A stretch of 64,000 nucleotides of DNA from positions 11,800-75,799 of the forward strand of contig CALFXR010000066.1 of the NCBI GenBank assembly GCA_937958475.1. The letters are read 5' to 3'. The notes under the pieces were generated by a model. It worked only from the letters and a program-made list of their open reading frames with translations, searched no databases and was not told where the DNA came from. Position numbers and translations under genes: made by a program. Positions 1 to 8,708 of the stretch are shown here, in pieces. The first letter of the stretch is position 1. Each line of letters starts with the position of its first letter. Source of the DNA: an uncultured Mesorhizobium sp. (GTDB lineage: Bacteria; Pseudomonadota; Alphaproteobacteria; Rhizobiales; Rhizobiaceae).

Positions 1-1
1 T

Positions 2-1144
2 GACATCTGGGCCTCGATGCGCGACGGCCGCGTCGGGATCGGCGCGATCAGCAACGAACATCTCCACGAGATGGACGGGCGGCTCGGCGCGGAGATCAAG
101 GCGCTCCCCGAGCACGGCCTGGACCGGCGCCGGCTGATCACCATGGATCGGTTCAGCCTGCTCGCGGTGATCGCGGCGACCGAGGCGCTCGGGCGATCCG
201 GCCTCGCCGTCGCCGACATGGACCGCTCGCGCATCGGCGCGATCGTCGGCACCGGCATCTTCGGCACGGAGACGATCGAGGAGAACTTCCGCACCCTCCT
301 GCTCGACAAGAAACGGCCGAACGTCTTCTCCGTCCCCAAGATCATGCCGGGCGCGCCTGCCGGGCAGGTCAGCATGCAGCACGGCCTGCGCGGCCCCGTG
401 TTCGGCGTCACCTCGGCCTGCGCATCTGCCAACCACGCCCTATCGGCAGCCGCCGACCAGATCCGCCTCGGCCGCGCCGACGTGATGCTCGCCGGCGGCA
501 CCGACGCCGCGCTCACCTTCGCCATCCTCAAGGCATGGGACATGCTGCGCGCGGTGGCCCGCGACGCCTGCCGGCCCTTCTCCGCCGACCGCGACGGCCT
601 GGTGATCGGCGAGGGCGCGGGCATGGCGGTGCTCGAGACCTACGAACACGCCGTGGCGCGCGGCGCTCCGATCCTCGTCGAACTCGCCGGGACCGGCCTT
701 TCGGGCGACGCCACGGACATCGTCGCGCCGACCGTCGAGGGGCCGACCGCGGCGATGGTCGCGGCACTCGCCGACGCCGGACTGGCGCCGGAGGACGTCG
801 ACTACATCAACGCCCACGGCACCGGCACCAAGGCCAACGACGAGATCGAGACCCAGGCGATCCGCCGCGCCTTCGGCAAGCATGCCGACGCGCTGTCGGT
901 GTCGTCGACCAAGTCCATGCACGGCCACTGCATGGGCGCGTCGGGCGCGATCGAACTGATCGCCTGCGTCAACGCCATCCGCGAGGGCATCGTCCCGCCG
1001 ACGGCCGGCTACCGCGAGAAGGATCCGGCCTGCGACCTCGACGTGACGCCGAACGTGGCCAAGGCGCGCACTGTGCGCGCCGCGATCAGCAACAGCTTCG
1101 CCTTCGGCGGCACCAACGCCGTGGTCGCCCTGAAGGCTGTGTAG
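2..1144 (+). CDS. Beta-ketoacyl-ACP synthase, FabF/NodE type (5' end outside window)
   Basis: Condensing enzyme that adds malonyl-ACP-derived two-carbon units to an acyl chain in fatty acid or polyketide-like synthesis. The frame is open from the window edge (reading DIWASMRDG from base 2), so the N-terminus lies upstream and the ATG at base 17 is internal. The thiolase fold is otherwise complete: active-site Cys in TSACASA (codon at 419), first His in NAHGTGT (codon at 815), Lys and second His in KSMHGHCMG (from 911), and the C-terminal FGGTN loop. The Cys-His-His triad is that of KAS I/II rather than FabH. It could serve primary fatty acid synthesis or a specialised acyl chain (NodE-like or very long chain); the missing upstream neighbours would decide. 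Confidence 0.9.
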   Translation, partial: DIWASMRDGRVGIGAISNEHLHEMDGRLGAEIKALPEHGLDRRRLITMDRFSLLAVIAATEALGRSGLAVADMDRSRIGAIVGTGIFGTETIEENFRTLLLDKKRPNVFSVPKIMPGAPAGQVSMQHGLRGPVFGVTSACASANHALSAAADQIRLGRADVMLAGGTDAALTFAILKAWDMLRAVARDACRPFSADRDGLVIGEGAGMAVLETYEHAVARGAPILVELAGTGLSGDATDIVAPTVEGPTAAMVAALADAGLAPEDVDYINAHGTGTKANDEIETQAIRRAFGKHADALSVSSTKSMHGHCMGASGAIELIACVNAIREGIVPPTAGYREKDPACDLDVTPNVAKARTVRAAISNSFAFGGTNAVVALKAV

Positions 1145-1348
1145 GGCTCATTCGCTCCCAGGCTTCCCCCGGGCTTTTGCGCGCGCGCGGTTACATCGGC
1201 GCCTACGGCAGCAGCCTGCCCGCGCCCTCGCGGCGATGTGACGCGCGGCACGTTGATCCGCCGGCGCGAAGGGCTTAAGTCGGGGCGTCCCTTCCTCACG
1301 CCCTTCCTCCGCCCGCGCGGCTCCACCATCACACAGCCGAGGACAACC

Positions 1349-2053
1349 GTGGCAGACCTGTCCGCCTTCCCGATCACGACGCGCTGGCCGGCGACCCGGC
1401 CCGACGTGCTGCAGCTCTATTCCTGGCCGACGCCCAACGGCGTGAAGGTGTCGATCGCGCTGGAGGAGACCGGCCTCGCCTACGAGGCGCATGCCGTCAA
1501 CATCATGAACAACGAGAGCTGGACGCCGGAATTCCTGTCGCTCAACCCGAACGGCAAGATCCCCGCGATCCTCGACCCGAATGGGCCGGGCGGCCGGCCC
1601 CTGGCGCTGTGGGAATCGGGCGCGATCCTCGTCTATCTCGCCGACAAGACCGGCAAGCTCGCGCCCGCCGATCCGGCACGCCGCTACGAGACCATGCAGT
1701 GGGTGTTCTTCCAGATGGCCTCGCTCGGCCCGATGTTCGGGCAGGTCGGCTTCTTCCACAAGTTCGCCGGCCGCGACTACGAGGACAAGCGTCCGCGCGA
1801 CCGCTACGTCGCCGAGACGAAGCGGCTGCTCGGCGTGCTCGATCGCCGGCTCGACGGCCGCACCTGGATCATGGACGACGACTACACGATCGCCGATATC
1901 TCCATGCTCGGCTGGGTGCGCAACCTGATCGGCTTCTACGAGGCGGGCGATCTCGTCGGCTTCGCCGATTTCGCCAACGTCGCCGCCTGGCTGGAGCGCG
2001 GCCTGGCGCGGCCCGCCGTGCAGAAGGGGCTCGGCATCCCGGCGCGGAGCTGA
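1349..2053 (+). CDS. Glutathione S-transferase, Ure2p/YfcG-like
   Basis: Predicted cytosolic glutathione transferase or disulfide-bond oxidoreductase of 234 aa. An N-terminal thioredoxin-like domain (YSWPTPNGVKVSIALEE, then NPNGKIPAI with the cis-Pro and the ESGAILVYLADK glutathione-contact segment) is followed by an all-helical domain ending in ARPAVQKGL. The NGVKV and NPNGKIPAI signatures are those of the YfcG/YghU/Ure2p group, whose bacterial members reduce disulfides using bound glutathione. I chose the GTG at 1349 because a GAGG lies just upstream and the protein then begins at the usual distance before the fold; the frame stays open further back. It stands alone between the synthase and the aminotransferase gene, with no sign of a shared operon. 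Confidence 0.85.
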   Translation: MADLSAFPITTRWPATRPDVLQLYSWPTPNGVKVSIALEETGLAYEAHAVNIMNNESWTPEFLSLNPNGKIPAILDPNGPGGRPLALWESGAILVYLADKTGKLAPADPARRYETMQWVFFQMASLGPMFGQVGFFHKFAGRDYEDKRPRDRYVAETKRLLGVLDRRLDGRTWIMDDDYTIADISMLGWVRNLIGFYEAGDLVGFADFANVAAWLERGLARPAVQKGLGIPARS

Positions 2054-2159
2054 ACCGCGTCGACGCTCCGCTCCGGCGCGGCCGGAAACGGCGCGTCCGG
2101 CAGTTGTCGCCCGGCGCGGCAATTGATATGGCTGCGGCGGATTTTCCGAGGGCCCCTCC

Positions 2160-3359
2160 ATGTTCGAGCACGTCGAAGCCTATCCCGGCGACCCCATCTT
2201 CGCGATCGTCGACGCCTTCAACAAGGACACGCGGCCGGGCAAGGTCAACGTCAGCATCGGCCTCTACTACGACGGCGAGGGCCGCATCCCCGTGCTTTCG
2301 TCGGTGCGCAAGGCCGAGGCGCGGCGGGCGCAGAACACCGAGCCGCGCAGCTACCAGCCGATCGAAGGCGCCGCCAACTATCGCCAGGCCGTGCAGGAAC
2401 TCGTCTTCGGCGCCGGTCACGAGGCGGTCCGGTCGAAGCGCATCGCCACGATCCAGACCATCGGCGGCTCCGGCGCGCTGAAGGTCGGCGGCGACTTTCT
2501 CAAGCGCTACTTCCCCGACAGCGAGGTCTTCGTCAGCGACCCGACCTGGGACAACCACCGCTCGCTGTTCCAGTTCGCCGGATTCCGCATCAACGACTAT
2601 CCCTACTACGACGCGGCGACGGGCGGCGTGCGCTTCGACGCGATGCTCGCCGCACTGAAGGCGATGCCGGCGAAGAGCATCGTGCTCCTGCACCCGTGCT
2701 GCCACAACCCGACCGGCGTCGACCTGACGCGCGAAGAGTGGGCCGAGATCATCCAGGTCGTCGCGGCGCGCGGGCTGATCCCGTTCATGGACATGGCCTA
2801 CCAGGGCTTCGGCGACGGCATCGAGGAGGACGCGCACGCGGTGCGCGCCATGGCCGCCGCAGGCGTTTCCTACTTCGTCTCCAACTCGTTCTCCAAGAAC
2901 CTGTCCTGGTACGGCGAGCGCTGCGGCGGGCTGTCGGTGGTCTGCGCCAGCGCTGCCGAGGCCGACCGCGTGCTCGGCCAGCTGAAGTTCACCATCCGCG
3001 CCAACTATTCGAGTCCGCCGACCTACGGCGGCCAGATCGCGGCGATGGTGATGACCGATCCGGCGCTGCGCCAGGAATGGGAGAACGAGGTCGCGGAGAT
3101 GCGCGTGCGCATCAAGGCCATGCGCCGGCGTCTCTACGACGTTCTGACGGCACGCGTCCAGGATCGCGACTTCGGTTACCTGCTCAGCCAGCGCGGCATG
3201 TTCAGCTACACCGGCCTGACGGCGGCGCAGGTCGACCGCCTGCGCGAGGAATTCGCCGTCTACCTCGTGCGCTCGGGCCGCATGTGCGTGGCCGGCGTCA
3301 ACGAACACAACGTCGCCGCGGTCGCCGAGGCCATGGCCGCGGTGATGTCGCGCGGCTGA
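2160..3359 (+). CDS. tyrB: Aromatic amino acid aminotransferase (class I, PLP)
   Basis: PLP-dependent transaminase of 399 aa, the usual length of the TyrB/AspC subgroup. It is expected to interconvert aromatic amino acids or aspartate and their 2-oxo acids with 2-oxoglutarate. The N-terminus FEHVEAYPGDPI and the NVSIGLYYD segment are typical of this subgroup. The Schiff-base lysine is Lys246 in SNSFSKNLSWYGERCGG, preceded by HNPTG and MDMAYQG, and the substrate-carboxylate region GRMCVAGVN lies near the C-terminus. Whether it prefers aromatic or acidic side chains cannot be told from sequence alone, so aspartate aminotransferase is the alternative. It is a single gene on the plus strand, followed tail to tail by the transglutaminase-like protease. 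Confidence 0.9.
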   Translation: MFEHVEAYPGDPIFAIVDAFNKDTRPGKVNVSIGLYYDGEGRIPVLSSVRKAEARRAQNTEPRSYQPIEGAANYRQAVQELVFGAGHEAVRSKRIATIQTIGGSGALKVGGDFLKRYFPDSEVFVSDPTWDNHRSLFQFAGFRINDYPYYDAATGGVRFDAMLAALKAMPAKSIVLLHPCCHNPTGVDLTREEWAEIIQVVAARGLIPFMDMAYQGFGDGIEEDAHAVRAMAAAGVSYFVSNSFSKNLSWYGERCGGLSVVCASAAEADRVLGQLKFTIRANYSSPPTYGGQIAAMVMTDPALRQEWENEVAEMRVRIKAMRRRLYDVLTARVQDRDFGYLLSQRGMFSYTGLTAAQVDRLREEFAVYLVRSGRMCVAGVNEHNVAAVAEAMAAVMSRG

Positions 3360-3431
3360 ACCCGGCGCGACTGCCTTCGAGACTGTCTTAGGGAGAAGGA
3401 CCGGCGGGCGCATGCCCGCCGCGCGCGACCG

Positions 3432-4049
3432 CTACTGGACGGAGCCGACCAGCGTCGTCTGGTCTTCGCGGATCGAGACCCAGCGGCCGGTGTGCTCGCT
3501 CGACTGGCGCTTCAGATAGCGATAGCCGGTGTCGCCCCACAGCTTCACCTTGTCGGTGAGATTGTCGAGGACGAAGTCGCCCTTGTTGGTGCGTACCGTG
3601 AGAACGGCGTGGCCCTCGCCGTCGGACTTGCGGACGACTGTGATCAGCAGGTCCGAAAGCGAGATCCCCTGTGCGGCCAGCAGCCGCCGCTTCTCGAGGA
3701 CGTAGTCCTCGCAGTCGCCGACACCGTTCGGATAGGCCCAGACCTCGTCCTTGCCGTAGATGTCGATGTCGTTCATCGGCTTGATGGACTTGTTGACCGT
3801 CCGGTTGATCCGGGTGACCTGCGCCCACGTGCCGCCGGTGATCTGCAGCGGGCCGACGTCGGGCGTGCGGATGCTGCATTCGGCCGGATTGGCCTTGCAG
3901 AACTCGTAGTGGCCGATGGGCTGGGAGGTTAGGCCGCCGGTCGTCATCGGTTCCGCCGCGCCGGCGGCGAAGGAAGTCGTCACAAGCGCCAGTGCCGCGA
4001 CAATCGCGGCATCCAGCATCACCGATCCCTTTGCGAGAAAGGACGACAT
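3432..4049 (-). CDS. Exported transglutaminase-like cysteine protease (BTLCP family)
   Basis: Predicted periplasmic or secreted 205-aa member of the bacterial transglutaminase-like cysteine proteinase family. The start ATG at 4049 gives a hydrophobic signal (LDAAIVAALALVTTSF ending AAGAAEP); the frame also runs back to a TTG at 4088, which I consider less likely. The catalytic triad is visible: Cys113 in GVGDCEDYV, His147 in GEGHAVL, Asp162 in FVLDNL. In other proteobacteria such proteins are periplasmic proteases acting on large surface adhesins (LapG-like), but no adhesin gene is seen here. A perfect CtrA box ends 33 nt before the start, suggesting cell-cycle control. Confidence 0.8.
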   Translation of the reverse strand: MSSFLAKGSVMLDAAIVAALALVTTSFAAGAAEPMTTGGLTSQPIGHYEFCKANPAECSIRTPDVGPLQITGGTWAQVTRINRTVNKSIKPMNDIDIYGKDEVWAYPNGVGDCEDYVLEKRRLLAAQGISLSDLLITVVRKSDGEGHAVLTVRTNKGDFVLDNLTDKVKLWGDTGYRYLKRQSSEHTGRWVSIREDQTTLVGSVQ

Positions 4050-4364
4050 TCCCCAGGCCCCGTAGCCCCATGTTTCGTCTGTTAACAAAACGTTAAGGGC
4101 GGGGTGGCTGGCCTGTCAACAATGGCGGCACGGGGATCGCCGTAAAGGTTACCGTTGGGGTGTCACCGCGGCGGAATTGCAACAGCCGGTGGTAGAGAGG
4201 CAGGTTCCGGCCGGAGTTCCCGCGGTCGACGCGGTCACGCATCTCCGGCGGGCGGGCGCAGCCGCGCCGGGGTGCCGGGCGAAAGGCGAATCAGGCGCGG
4301 CCGCGCAATTATCGCAATTGCGAAGAGCCGACGGGCCGGGCGCCGGAGGAATTCGGGCCGCCGC
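4050..4364. other. Intergenic region, 315 nt
   Basis: Apart from the CtrA box, this stretch between the protease gene and the end of the PHB depolymerase gene holds no convincing gene. It contains GC-rich sequence and an AT-richer patch near 4310-4325. No terminator hairpin with a T tract was seen. Confidence 0.5.
4082..4096 (-). promoter_or_regulatory. Perfect CtrA box upstream of the transglutaminase-like gene
   Basis: The sequence TTAACAAAACGTTAA matches TTAA-N7-TTAA exactly, the full consensus for the alphaproteobacterial cell-cycle regulator CtrA. It lies 33-47 nt upstream of the ATG at 4049, where it would overlap the core promoter. The AT-rich block stands out sharply in this GC-rich DNA. 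Confidence 0.6.
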
Positions 4365-5654
4365 TCAGGCGGCCGGGCCCTTCGTCGTGCGCACGAGCCG
4401 CGGCTTCGCCGGCGCGCGGCGGTTGGCGTGGCCGTAGCTGGTCATGAAGTCGACGATCCGCGGCACGATCTCCGAGCGGAAGCGCGAGCCGTTGAAGACG
4501 CCGTAGTGGCCAACCTTGGGCTGCATGTAGTGGGCGCGCATCTCCGCCGGGATGTTGACGCAGAGGTCGTGCGCCGCCTGCGTCTGGCCGATGCCGGAAA
4601 TATCGTCGTTCTCGCCTTCGACGGTGAACAGCGCGACGCTGCGGATCGCGCCGGGATCGACCGGCTCGCCGCGATGCTTCATCTCGCCCTTCGGCAGCGC
4701 GTGGCGGACGAAAACGGTCTCCACGGTCTGCAGGTAGAACTCGGCGGTGAGGTCCATCACCGCGAGGTACTCGTCGTAGAAATCGCGGTGCTTCACGGCG
4801 TTGTCGCCGTCGTTCTTCACGAGGTGAAGGAAGAAGTCCTTGTGGGCGATGATGTGGCGGTCGAGGTTCATGCTCATGAAGCCCGACAGCTGGAGGAAGC
4901 CCGGATAGACCGAGCGGCCGAAGCCCGGATCCGGCCACGGCACCTGCATGATCACGTTGTCGCGGAACCAGTCGATGCCCTTTTCCTCGGCGAGCAGGTT
5001 GACCGCGGTCGGATTGCGGCGCGTATCGATCGGGCCGCCCATCAGCGTCATCGTCGCCGGGGCGAAGCGGTCGCCGCGCCCTTCCATGACCGCCACCGCG
5101 GCGAGGACCGGCACGGAGGGCTGGCAGACGCCCATGACGTGGGTGTCCGGCCCGAGCGAGTGCAGCATGTCGATGATGTAGTCGATGTAGTCGTCGAGGT
5201 CGAAACGGCCTTCCGCCAGCGGCACCATGCGCGCGTCGGCCCAGTCGGTGATATAGACCTCGGCATGCGGCAACATGGCCTCGACCGTCCCGCGCAGCAG
5301 CGTTGCGTAGTGACCCGACATCGGCGCCACGATCAGCAGCTTCGGATCGGCCTTGCGCTCCGGCGGCAGCGAACGCTCGAAATGGATCAGGTTGCAGAAC
5401 GGCCGCGACCAGACGATCTTCTCGTCGACGTCGACGGTCTTCCAGTCGATAACGGTGGAGTCGAGGCCGAACGTCGGCTTGCCGTAACGGCGCGTCGTGC
5501 GCTCGAAGAGTTCCGCCGTGGCGGCGACCGAACGGCCCCAGGATGTGTGCGAGAACGGGTTTAGCGGGTTGGAATAGAACAGTTTCACCGCATCGGCATA
5601 GGCCCGGAAGGGCTGCATCGCCGCGTGATTTAGCTCGTAAAGCTGATAAAACAT
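4365..5654 (-). CDS. phaZ: Intracellular poly(3-hydroxybutyrate) depolymerase
   Basis: Mobilises intracellular PHB granules to 3-hydroxybutyrate (oligo)mers in carbon starvation. The 429-aa protein has no signal peptide and begins MFYQLYELNHAAMQPF, as in rhizobial and Ralstonia intracellular PhaZ. The nucleophile is a cysteine in the lipase-box-like motif GVCQPSVP (Cys177), characteristic of the PhaZ1 type, with an acid in VEGENDDISG and a C-terminal His in VGHYGVFNG. The start at 5654 has GAAGGGG eight bases upstream; the frame also extends back to 5765 with an arginine-rich tail not found in the family. No phaC, phaA or phasin gene is in the window, so the gene is separate from the synthesis operon. 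Confidence 0.92.
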   Translation of the reverse strand: MFYQLYELNHAAMQPFRAYADAVKLFYSNPLNPFSHTSWGRSVAATAELFERTTRRYGKPTFGLDSTVIDWKTVDVDEKIVWSRPFCNLIHFERSLPPERKADPKLLIVAPMSGHYATLLRGTVEAMLPHAEVYITDWADARMVPLAEGRFDLDDYIDYIIDMLHSLGPDTHVMGVCQPSVPVLAAVAVMEGRGDRFAPATMTLMGGPIDTRRNPTAVNLLAEEKGIDWFRDNVIMQVPWPDPGFGRSVYPGFLQLSGFMSMNLDRHIIAHKDFFLHLVKNDGDNAVKHRDFYDEYLAVMDLTAEFYLQTVETVFVRHALPKGEMKHRGEPVDPGAIRSVALFTVEGENDDISGIGQTQAAHDLCVNIPAEMRAHYMQPKVGHYGVFNGSRFRSEIVPRIVDFMTSYGHANRRAPAKPRLVRTTKGPAA

Positions 5655-5718
5655 CCGGCGCCCCTTCGACGCCAAGGCCGACAGCGGCGGCGTCGCGCCG
5701 GTCCGGGCGATATTGTTA

Positions 5719-5753
5719 TGCAGCAAAAGTAACACCCTTTTGTTGCGATGCAA
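5719..5753 (-). promoter_or_regulatory. TGC-rich palindromes, possible PhaR-type operator
   Basis: Upstream of phaZ lie TGCAGCAAAA (5719-5728) and the palindrome TTGCGATGCAA (5743-5753). PhaR-type regulators of PHB genes in alphaproteobacteria bind TGC-N3/4-GCA sequences. The match is suggestive only; it sits 65-100 nt before the phaZ start, a sensible operator position. Confidence 0.3.
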
Positions 5754-5828
5754 TAGCGATGTCACCGAACCGTCATATGACCTTGGGTCAAAGAGATTGA
5801 CGAACCGTTCGCGCCGGGACGGCGTAGT

Positions 5829-6287
5829 TCAGAGACGGCGAAGCATCAGGACTCGTGTTTCAACGGCGGTCCCGGGCGGAAGTTCCGCGAGAAAGCGCTC
5901 GCGCGACGCTACGGGCACCTCCGGGAGCGGCATCTCGAGGAAGCCGAGCCGGGCATAGAAGGGCGCGTTGAAGGGTATGTCGCGGAAGGTCGTCAGCGTG
6001 ACGCCGGGCAGTCCGCGCCGGCCGGCCAGCGCGGCGACGGCTTCCACCAATGCGCGGCCGATGCCGATGCGCCCGTGATCCGGATCGACGGAAAGTTCGG
6101 CGAGATGGAGATACACATCGACCGGCGCCGCCGCCGCGTAGCCGACGGGACTGTCGTCCGGGGCCGCCGCGACGAGGACGTCATGTCCGGCCCAGGTCGC
6201 GGCGAAAGCCTCCGGCGAGGCTGCCGGCATATCGGCGATCGTCGCATGGCCATGCGCCCGGAAGCGCTCGGCGGCCCGCTTCTCCAC
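5829..6287 (-). CDS. GNAT family N-acetyltransferase
   Basis: Predicted cytosolic acetyl-CoA-dependent N-acetyltransferase, at least 152 aa. The coenzyme A loop is seen as DHGRIGIGRALV (Q/R-x-x-G-x-G/A type), followed by the NAPFYARLGF motif of the GNAT C-terminal half. The substrate cannot be deduced. The start is uncertain: GTG at 6287 is the only ordinary start, yet the frame upstream reads YLIRPRIAADDAVLVGV, which looks like the first beta strand of a GNAT domain and stays open back past the stop of the DUF1330 gene. A CTG or other rare start near 6340, or a sequencing error, would restore it. It follows the DUF1330 gene by about 70 nt on the same strand. Confidence 0.75.
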   Translation of the reverse strand: MEKRAAERFRAHGHATIADMPAASPEAFAATWAGHDVLVAAAPDDSPVGYAAAAPVDVYLHLAELSVDPDHGRIGIGRALVEAVAALAGRRGLPGVTLTTFRDIPFNAPFYARLGFLEMPLPEVPVASRERFLAELPPGTAVETRVLMLRRL

Positions 6288-6358
6288 CCCGACGAGGACC
6301 GCATCGTCCGCCGCGATACGCGGCCGGATCAGGTAGCCGTCGGGCAGGCCTCGGGGGC

Positions 6359-6652
6359 TCAGCCGTCGTAGCCTTCGACGATGACCATCTCGGCTTCGGC
6401 GTATTTCTGCCGGATCGCCTTCGCCGCCTGGTACTCGGGCGAGTTGTAGCAGTCCTTCGCCGTCTGAAGGGAGGCGAACTCGATCACCACGTTGCGGGCG
6501 CGGCCGCGGCCTTCCATGGCTTCCCAGGCGCCGCCGCGGGCGAGGAACTTCGCGCCGTAGCGCTCGAAGGCCGGCTTCGCCGTCGCCACGTAGTCCTTGT
6601 ATCCCTCGGGATCGCGGACATCGACATGTGCGATCCAGTAACCCTTGGCCAT
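6359..6652 (-). CDS. DUF1330 family protein
   Basis: Small 97-aa protein of the dimeric alpha/beta-barrel (ferredoxin-like) DUF1330 family. Visible signatures are GYWIAHVDVRDPEGYKDY at the N-terminus and the central NVVIEFASLQTAKDCYNSPEYQAA, which match the family almost throughout. Family members have no established biochemical role; some are annotated as monooxygenase-like folds without cofactor residues. The start ATG at 6652 has GGGAGGA five bases upstream. It lies 12 nt downstream of pyrF on the same strand, so it is probably part of the FMN reductase-pyrF transcript. Confidence 0.85.
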   Translation of the reverse strand: MAKGYWIAHVDVRDPEGYKDYVATAKPAFERYGAKFLARGGAWEAMEGRGRARNVVIEFASLQTAKDCYNSPEYQAAKAIRQKYAEAEMVIVEGYDG

Positions 6653-6664
6653 CAATTCCTCCCG

Positions 6665-7372
6665 TCAGATTCCGACCGTTTCCATTTCCGCCAGAATAGC
6701 TTGGGCGGCTGCTTTCCTGTCAACCGCGCCGACGATCGGGCGGGCGACCACCAGGTGGCTGGCGCCGGCGCGCAGCGCGTCGGCCGGCGTCATCACGCGC
6801 TTCTGGTCGCCGCGGTCGGCACCGGCGGGGCGGATGCCCGGTGTGACGATGGCGAGGCCGGGGCCGACGACGGATCGCGCTGCGGCCGCCTCGCCGGCCG
6901 AGCAGACGATGCCGCCCATGCCGGCGGCCAGCGCCTGCTCGGCGCGGCGCAGCACCAGCGTGTGCGGATCGTACTCGTAGCCGGCCTCGATCAGGTCGGC
7001 CTCGTCCATCGAGGTCAGCACGGTGACGCCGAGCAGGCAGAGGTCGCTGCCCTTCGCCGCCTCCACTGCGGCGCGCATCGCCTTCGGATAGGCGTGCAGC
7101 GTCAGCATGGAGACGCCCATCTTGACGATGTTCTCGACGCCCTTCGCCACCGTGTTGTCGATGTCGAGCAGCTTCATGTCGAGGAAGACCCCGGTGTCGT
7201 CGCGGGCGAGGTCGCGGGCGAGTTCGAGGCCGCCGGCGAACACCAGCTGGTAGCCGATCTTGTAGATGGAAGCCGTGCCCTCGAGGTCGCGCACGACCTT
7301 CTCGGCCTCCGCCACCGTCGGCACGTCGAGGCCGACGATCAGCCGGTCGCGGAGGGCGGAGACCGCGGTCAT
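6665..7372 (-). CDS. pyrF: Orotidine 5'-phosphate decarboxylase
   Basis: Last step of de novo UMP synthesis: decarboxylation of OMP to UMP in the cytosol. The 235-aa protein shows [10 protein letters not shown] at the first strand, the catalytic charged network [13 protein letters not shown] (Asp65, Lys67, Asp70) and the phosphate-gripping VTPGIRP and VVARPI segments. Length and motifs are those of the short bacterial type. Its ATG overlaps the stop of the upstream FMN reductase gene by 4 nt (ATGA), so the two are translationally coupled; the DUF1330 gene follows closely. The pmtA-dnaJ-dnaK genes just beyond match the usual rhizobial neighbourhood. Confidence 0.96.
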   Translation of the reverse strand: MTAVSALRDRLIVGLDVPTVAEAEKVVRDLEGTASIYKIGYQLVFAGGLELARDLARDDTGVFLDMKLLDIDNTVAKGVENIVKMGVSMLTLHAYPKAMRAAVEAAKGSDLCLLGVTVLTSMDEADLIEAGYEYDPHTLVLRRAEQALAAGMGGIVCSAGEAAAARSVVGPGLAIVTPGIRPAGADRGDQKRVMTPADALRAGASHLVVARPIVGAVDRKAAAQAILAEMETVGI

Positions 7373-7959
7373 GGCTCGTACCTCGTCGAAAAGGCCTTGG
7401 CGTGCTCGATCAGGGTGCGGCAGAGCCGCGTCATGCCCTTGCGCAGGCGCTCCTCGCGGAACGAACCGTCCTCGGCGAAGGCCTCGGCTCCGTTGGGCAC
7501 GGAGACCTGCGGGGCGATCACCTCCATGCCGATATGGGCGAGCACGGCACGCAGGTGGGCGGCGCTGCGGATGCCGGCGAAATGCCCGTCGGAAGACGAG
7601 CAGATGGCGGCGATCTTGCCGGGATAGGGATGCAGCGGCCGGCCGTTGTCGCGGCTGACGCGGCTCACCCAGTCGATCGTGTTCTTCAGCAGCGGCGGGA
7701 TCGAGCCGTTGTACTCCGCCGTGCAGATAAGCACCGCGTCATGCGACGCGATCAGCCGGGCGAGCTTCACTGCGTTGCCGGGGATGCCCTTCTCGTGTTC
7801 GAGGTCCTCGTCCATGATCGGCAGCGGATAGTCGGCGAGCGAGATGCGCGTGACCTCGGCGCCCTGCGCCGCCAGTTCGCCCGTCGCGACGTCGGCGGTC
7901 TTGCCGCTGTAGGCGCCGGTCCGGATCGAGCCGGCGAAGACGAGGATTTTCGGTACCAT
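7369..7959 (-). CDS. NADPH-dependent FMN reductase
   Basis: Flavodoxin-fold reductase of 196 aa that passes electrons from NAD(P)H to FMN or, in the broader family, to quinones, azo dyes or chromate. The phosphate-binding loop is [13 protein letters not shown] at the N-terminus, and the flavin ring contact segment is [19 protein letters not shown], followed by [16 protein letters not shown] chose the ATG at 7959, which has AGGTGGAG upstream; the frame also extends to a GTG at 7974. It overlaps pyrF by 4 nt and probably heads that short operon. The physiological substrate is not evident. Confidence 0.88.
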   Translation of the reverse strand: MVPKILVFAGSIRTGAYSGKTADVATGELAAQGAEVTRISLADYPLPIMDEDLEHEKGIPGNAVKLARLIASHDAVLICTAEYNGSIPPLLKNTIDWVSRVSRDNGRPLHPYPGKIAAICSSSDGHFAGIRSAAHLRAVLAHIGMEVIAPQVSVPNGAEAFAEDGSFREERLRKGMTRLCRTLIEHAKAFSTRYEP

Positions 7960-8028
7960 CCGCGGACGCTCCACCTGCCGCTCGAATTGCGTTTCGCGTC
8001 GGAGGGGTACAGGCAGGCCGCGCGGAAA

Positions 8029-8649
8029 TCAATGCGCGTTGCCGGTGCTCCACGGGCGCCGGTAGATCCACAGCTGGGTCGGCGGGATGTTGCGCAGGAC
8101 GAAGTGGAAGCGCTCGACCGTGTAGTTGCCCTTGCCGGGGGGAACGGGCGACAGCGGGCCGTAGGTCAGCTGCACCACCGGCCGTCCGGCGGGGATGCGT
8201 CCGAGCAGGTCCTCGATGTAGCGGATCCTCAGCGCCACCGGGAAGTTGAGCAGCGGCACGCCGGAGACGACGGAATCGAACGTCAGGCCGCGCGCCTCGC
8301 CGAGCGTGTTGTCGAGGTCGAACGCGTCCCCGCGGATGACGTTGACGCGCGGATGGTTGCGGCGCAGGTGGCGGACGAAATCCTCGGAATACTCGACGCA
8401 ATAGAGGTTGTCCGGCTTCACCCCGCGCTTGAGGATGGCGCGGGTGATGACGCCGGTGCCGGGTCCGAGCTCGAGGACGGGAAGGCCGGAGCCCGTGTCG
8501 ATGACCGAGGCCATCTGCCGGGCGGTGATTGAACTGGTCGGGACGATCGATCCGACGGCCTTAGGCTTGTCGATCCAGCCGCGGAAGAAGCGCAGCTCGT
8601 CGTCGAACTTCGCCGCCAGGGCTTTCCGCAACTCAACACCGCGCGCCAT
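8029..8649 (-). CDS. pmtA: Phosphatidylethanolamine N-methyltransferase (PmtA, Rhizobium type)
   Basis: SAM-dependent methyltransferase expected to convert phosphatidylethanolamine to phosphatidylcholine in three steps at the membrane. The 206-aa protein has the SAM loop LELGPGTGVI, the acidic strand end YCVEYSEDF and the VIRGDAFDLD motif, in the layout of the small soluble Sinorhizobium/Rhodobacter PmtA, which resembles rRNA adenine dimethylases. Its position directly downstream of dnaJ is the same as in rhizobia and supports PmtA over an RNA methylase. The start ATG at 8649 was chosen because the fold begins there and the frame further upstream is antisense-like sequence within dnaJ. Gap to dnaJ is 59 nt on the same strand. 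Confidence 0.85.
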   Translation of the reverse strand: MARGVELRKALAAKFDDELRFFRGWIDKPKAVGSIVPTSSITARQMASVIDTGSGLPVLELGPGTGVITRAILKRGVKPDNLYCVEYSEDFVRHLRRNHPRVNVIRGDAFDLDNTLGEARGLTFDSVVSGVPLLNFPVALRIRYIEDLLGRIPAGRPVVQLTYGPLSPVPPGKGNYTVERFHFVLRNIPPTQLWIYRRPWSTGNAH

Positions 8650-8708
8650 CGACCGTTTCTCCGCAGACCTTTGGATGCTAGTCCGTTTCCCGGCCCGCGG
8701 GAAGCGGT

